Assembly (NCBI GenBank): GCA_026261815.1
Contig: JAMPIT010000437.1
Span: 7,080,001 to 7,144,000 of the forward strand
Length of the DNA: 64,000 nt
Source: Monarcha castaneiventris obscurior
Lineage: Eukaryota; Chordata; Aves; Passeriformes; Monarchidae
Reading direction: 5' to 3'
Shown: positions 62,992-64,000 of the stretch, one piece after another
How positions within the stretch are numbered: position 1 is the first letter of the stretch
Layout: each line of letters starts with the position of its first letter
Notes under the pieces: model-generated
Told to the model about the DNA's origin: nothing
Database searches by the model: none
The model's input: the letters and a program-made list of their open reading frames with translations, nothing else
Made by a program: the position numbers and the translations under genes

Positions 62992-64000
62992 TAATCTGGG
63001 AATTGGAAACTTCATTTAAATTTAATAAATAGTATTTATGTCAAAAGACAGGTGTCATATTTTACAAGGTGGGCTTTGCTAGGAGCATGACAATAAAATT
63101 GGACTATTTATCTGTCTTGTTCTGTGCTGGATAGGTTTTTAACGTTTTACAAAGGAAGAGAGCAAAGAGACATTTTAAAATACAAACTCAGGGGCCTATG
63201 TACATTATCACTATCAAAAAGCGATTTTAGAAACTCTTCTTTGTGTATCAGATTCCAATTATGCTTCCTGTGGAGTCTGTGTCCACAGTCAGACATAATT
63301 AATCCTCCATTCATCAAGGATTTTGGAAATGGGAGATTTCACTTTTTTTTCTCTAAGAAAAGCCAGTGCTCCTCTCTCTGGTCTTGATCCTTGCATTTCA
63401 CTGGCAGGTTTTTGCTTAGGTGGCTGTGAGGTTGGAGCAGCACAGATACCCAATGTACTTAATTCTTCCTGAGATGTGGATCTGCCCACACTGGGTTTGG
63501 TGGTGGTGAGAACTTTGGAAAGACCAGACTTTGTTCTCCTGACCCATCTGTCTTGGGAAGTTTGCAGTCAATTTGGAACTTGTTCCACCCCGTGAGCAGC
63601 AACCACATCCATCTGTTTCATCATGTAAAGAGCAGAGACAGACACTGGGATGGGGATGGTTGACACAGCAGAGCGTTATCCTGCATGGATGGTCGGGATG
63701 AGGGGTTCACACGGACACACTGCAGTGACAGCATCTCAAACCAACACTTCAGCCAGACAATTAGGGGACAAATGACATATGCAACGTGGTCATACAGCTG
63801 CACATCACACATACATGATGCAGAGATGGCTATGGAAAATACTCACTTTTTCACTTGATTCTGCTTCCTTTTGGCTTCTGCACCCCTTTGGTGCATAGCA
63901 GGGAAGTAGGTATTTGTGTTTAGTGGAAGAAATTACACTGACTAACAGACACAAGCATTTTACTCATAAGTTTATCATAGACTATTGCTGAGGAGACTGA

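Larger units (their letters stand above)
53313..64000 (-). other. PEX5L: PEX5L 5' intron (incomplete)
   Basis: More than 10.6 kb of intronic sequence. I looked on the minus strand for the expected upstream coding exons (GSRAADKAVAMVMKEIP-like and the start exon) and did not find them, so they probably lie beyond the window. Minor repeats and a possible MIR remnant are listed separately. Open frames at 56939-57247 and 63289-63489 (minus) have no recognisable family. Confidence 0.7.

Noticed and set aside
63289..63489. Minus-strand open frame beginning MGRSTSQEELSTLGICAAPT.
   Set aside because: It has protein-like composition but no recognised family and no supporting splice context. Probably chance.
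63830..63900. Possible PEX5L upstream exon (AMHQRGAEAKRKQNQVKK on the minus strand before gtgagtat).
   Set aside because: A donor-like gtgagt is present, but the peptide does not match any PEX5L N-terminal sequence I know, and the frame needed to join the next exon is not supported.
1..64000. A bacterial or phage defence system, CRISPR array, IS element or operon.
   Set aside because: The coding content is spliced vertebrate exons with consensus splice sites; none of the long open frames is prokaryotic in character.

Overview
The window is vertebrate nuclear DNA, most likely from a bird. It holds two multi-exon genes with consensus GT/AG splice sites, separated by AT-rich non-coding sequence. 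A fragment at about 12.06-12.15 kb looks like the 3' end of a CR1 LINE, the typical avian retrotransposon. The compact introns of the left-hand gene also suit a bird. I cannot name the species.

Left part (1-about 24.2 kb, + strand): the last 15 coding exons (1278-18358) of USP13, a ubiquitin-specific protease and paralogue of USP5. They join in frame to about 598 codons. These cover the end of the region after the zinc-finger UBP domain, the catalytic Cys box, both UBA domains, the His box and the stop codon. The N-terminal part (about 265 residues by comparison with the roughly 863-residue mammalian protein) lies before the window. A long 3' UTR may follow, with several AATAAA motifs, the last at 24223.

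Middle and right part (about 24.5-64 kb, - strand): the last 12 coding exons (53312 down to 30633) of PEX5L, also called TRIP8b. It is the brain paralogue of the peroxisomal import receptor PEX5 and an auxiliary subunit of HCN channels. The exons join in frame to about 566 codons ending in TAA. Only about 66 N-terminal residues are missing, and they must lie beyond position 64000. The TPR half is packed into 30.6-36.5 kb. The N-terminal half is spread over 43-53.3 kb, with introns of 6-7 kb.

The genes converge tail to tail, as USP13 and PEX5L do on human chromosome 3q26. They are neighbours by conserved synteny and not functional partners. Other content is a 340-bp solo LTR with a 6-bp target duplication in a PEX5L intron, a perfect 59-bp tandem duplication in a USP13 intron, short tandem repeats, A/C-rich tracts and possible MIR remnants. 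I found no bacterial, phage, CRISPR or mobile-operon content and no convincing new gene system. The most useful leads are splice-level variation in USP13, the solo LTR, and possible regulatory motifs in the PEX5L 3' UTR.
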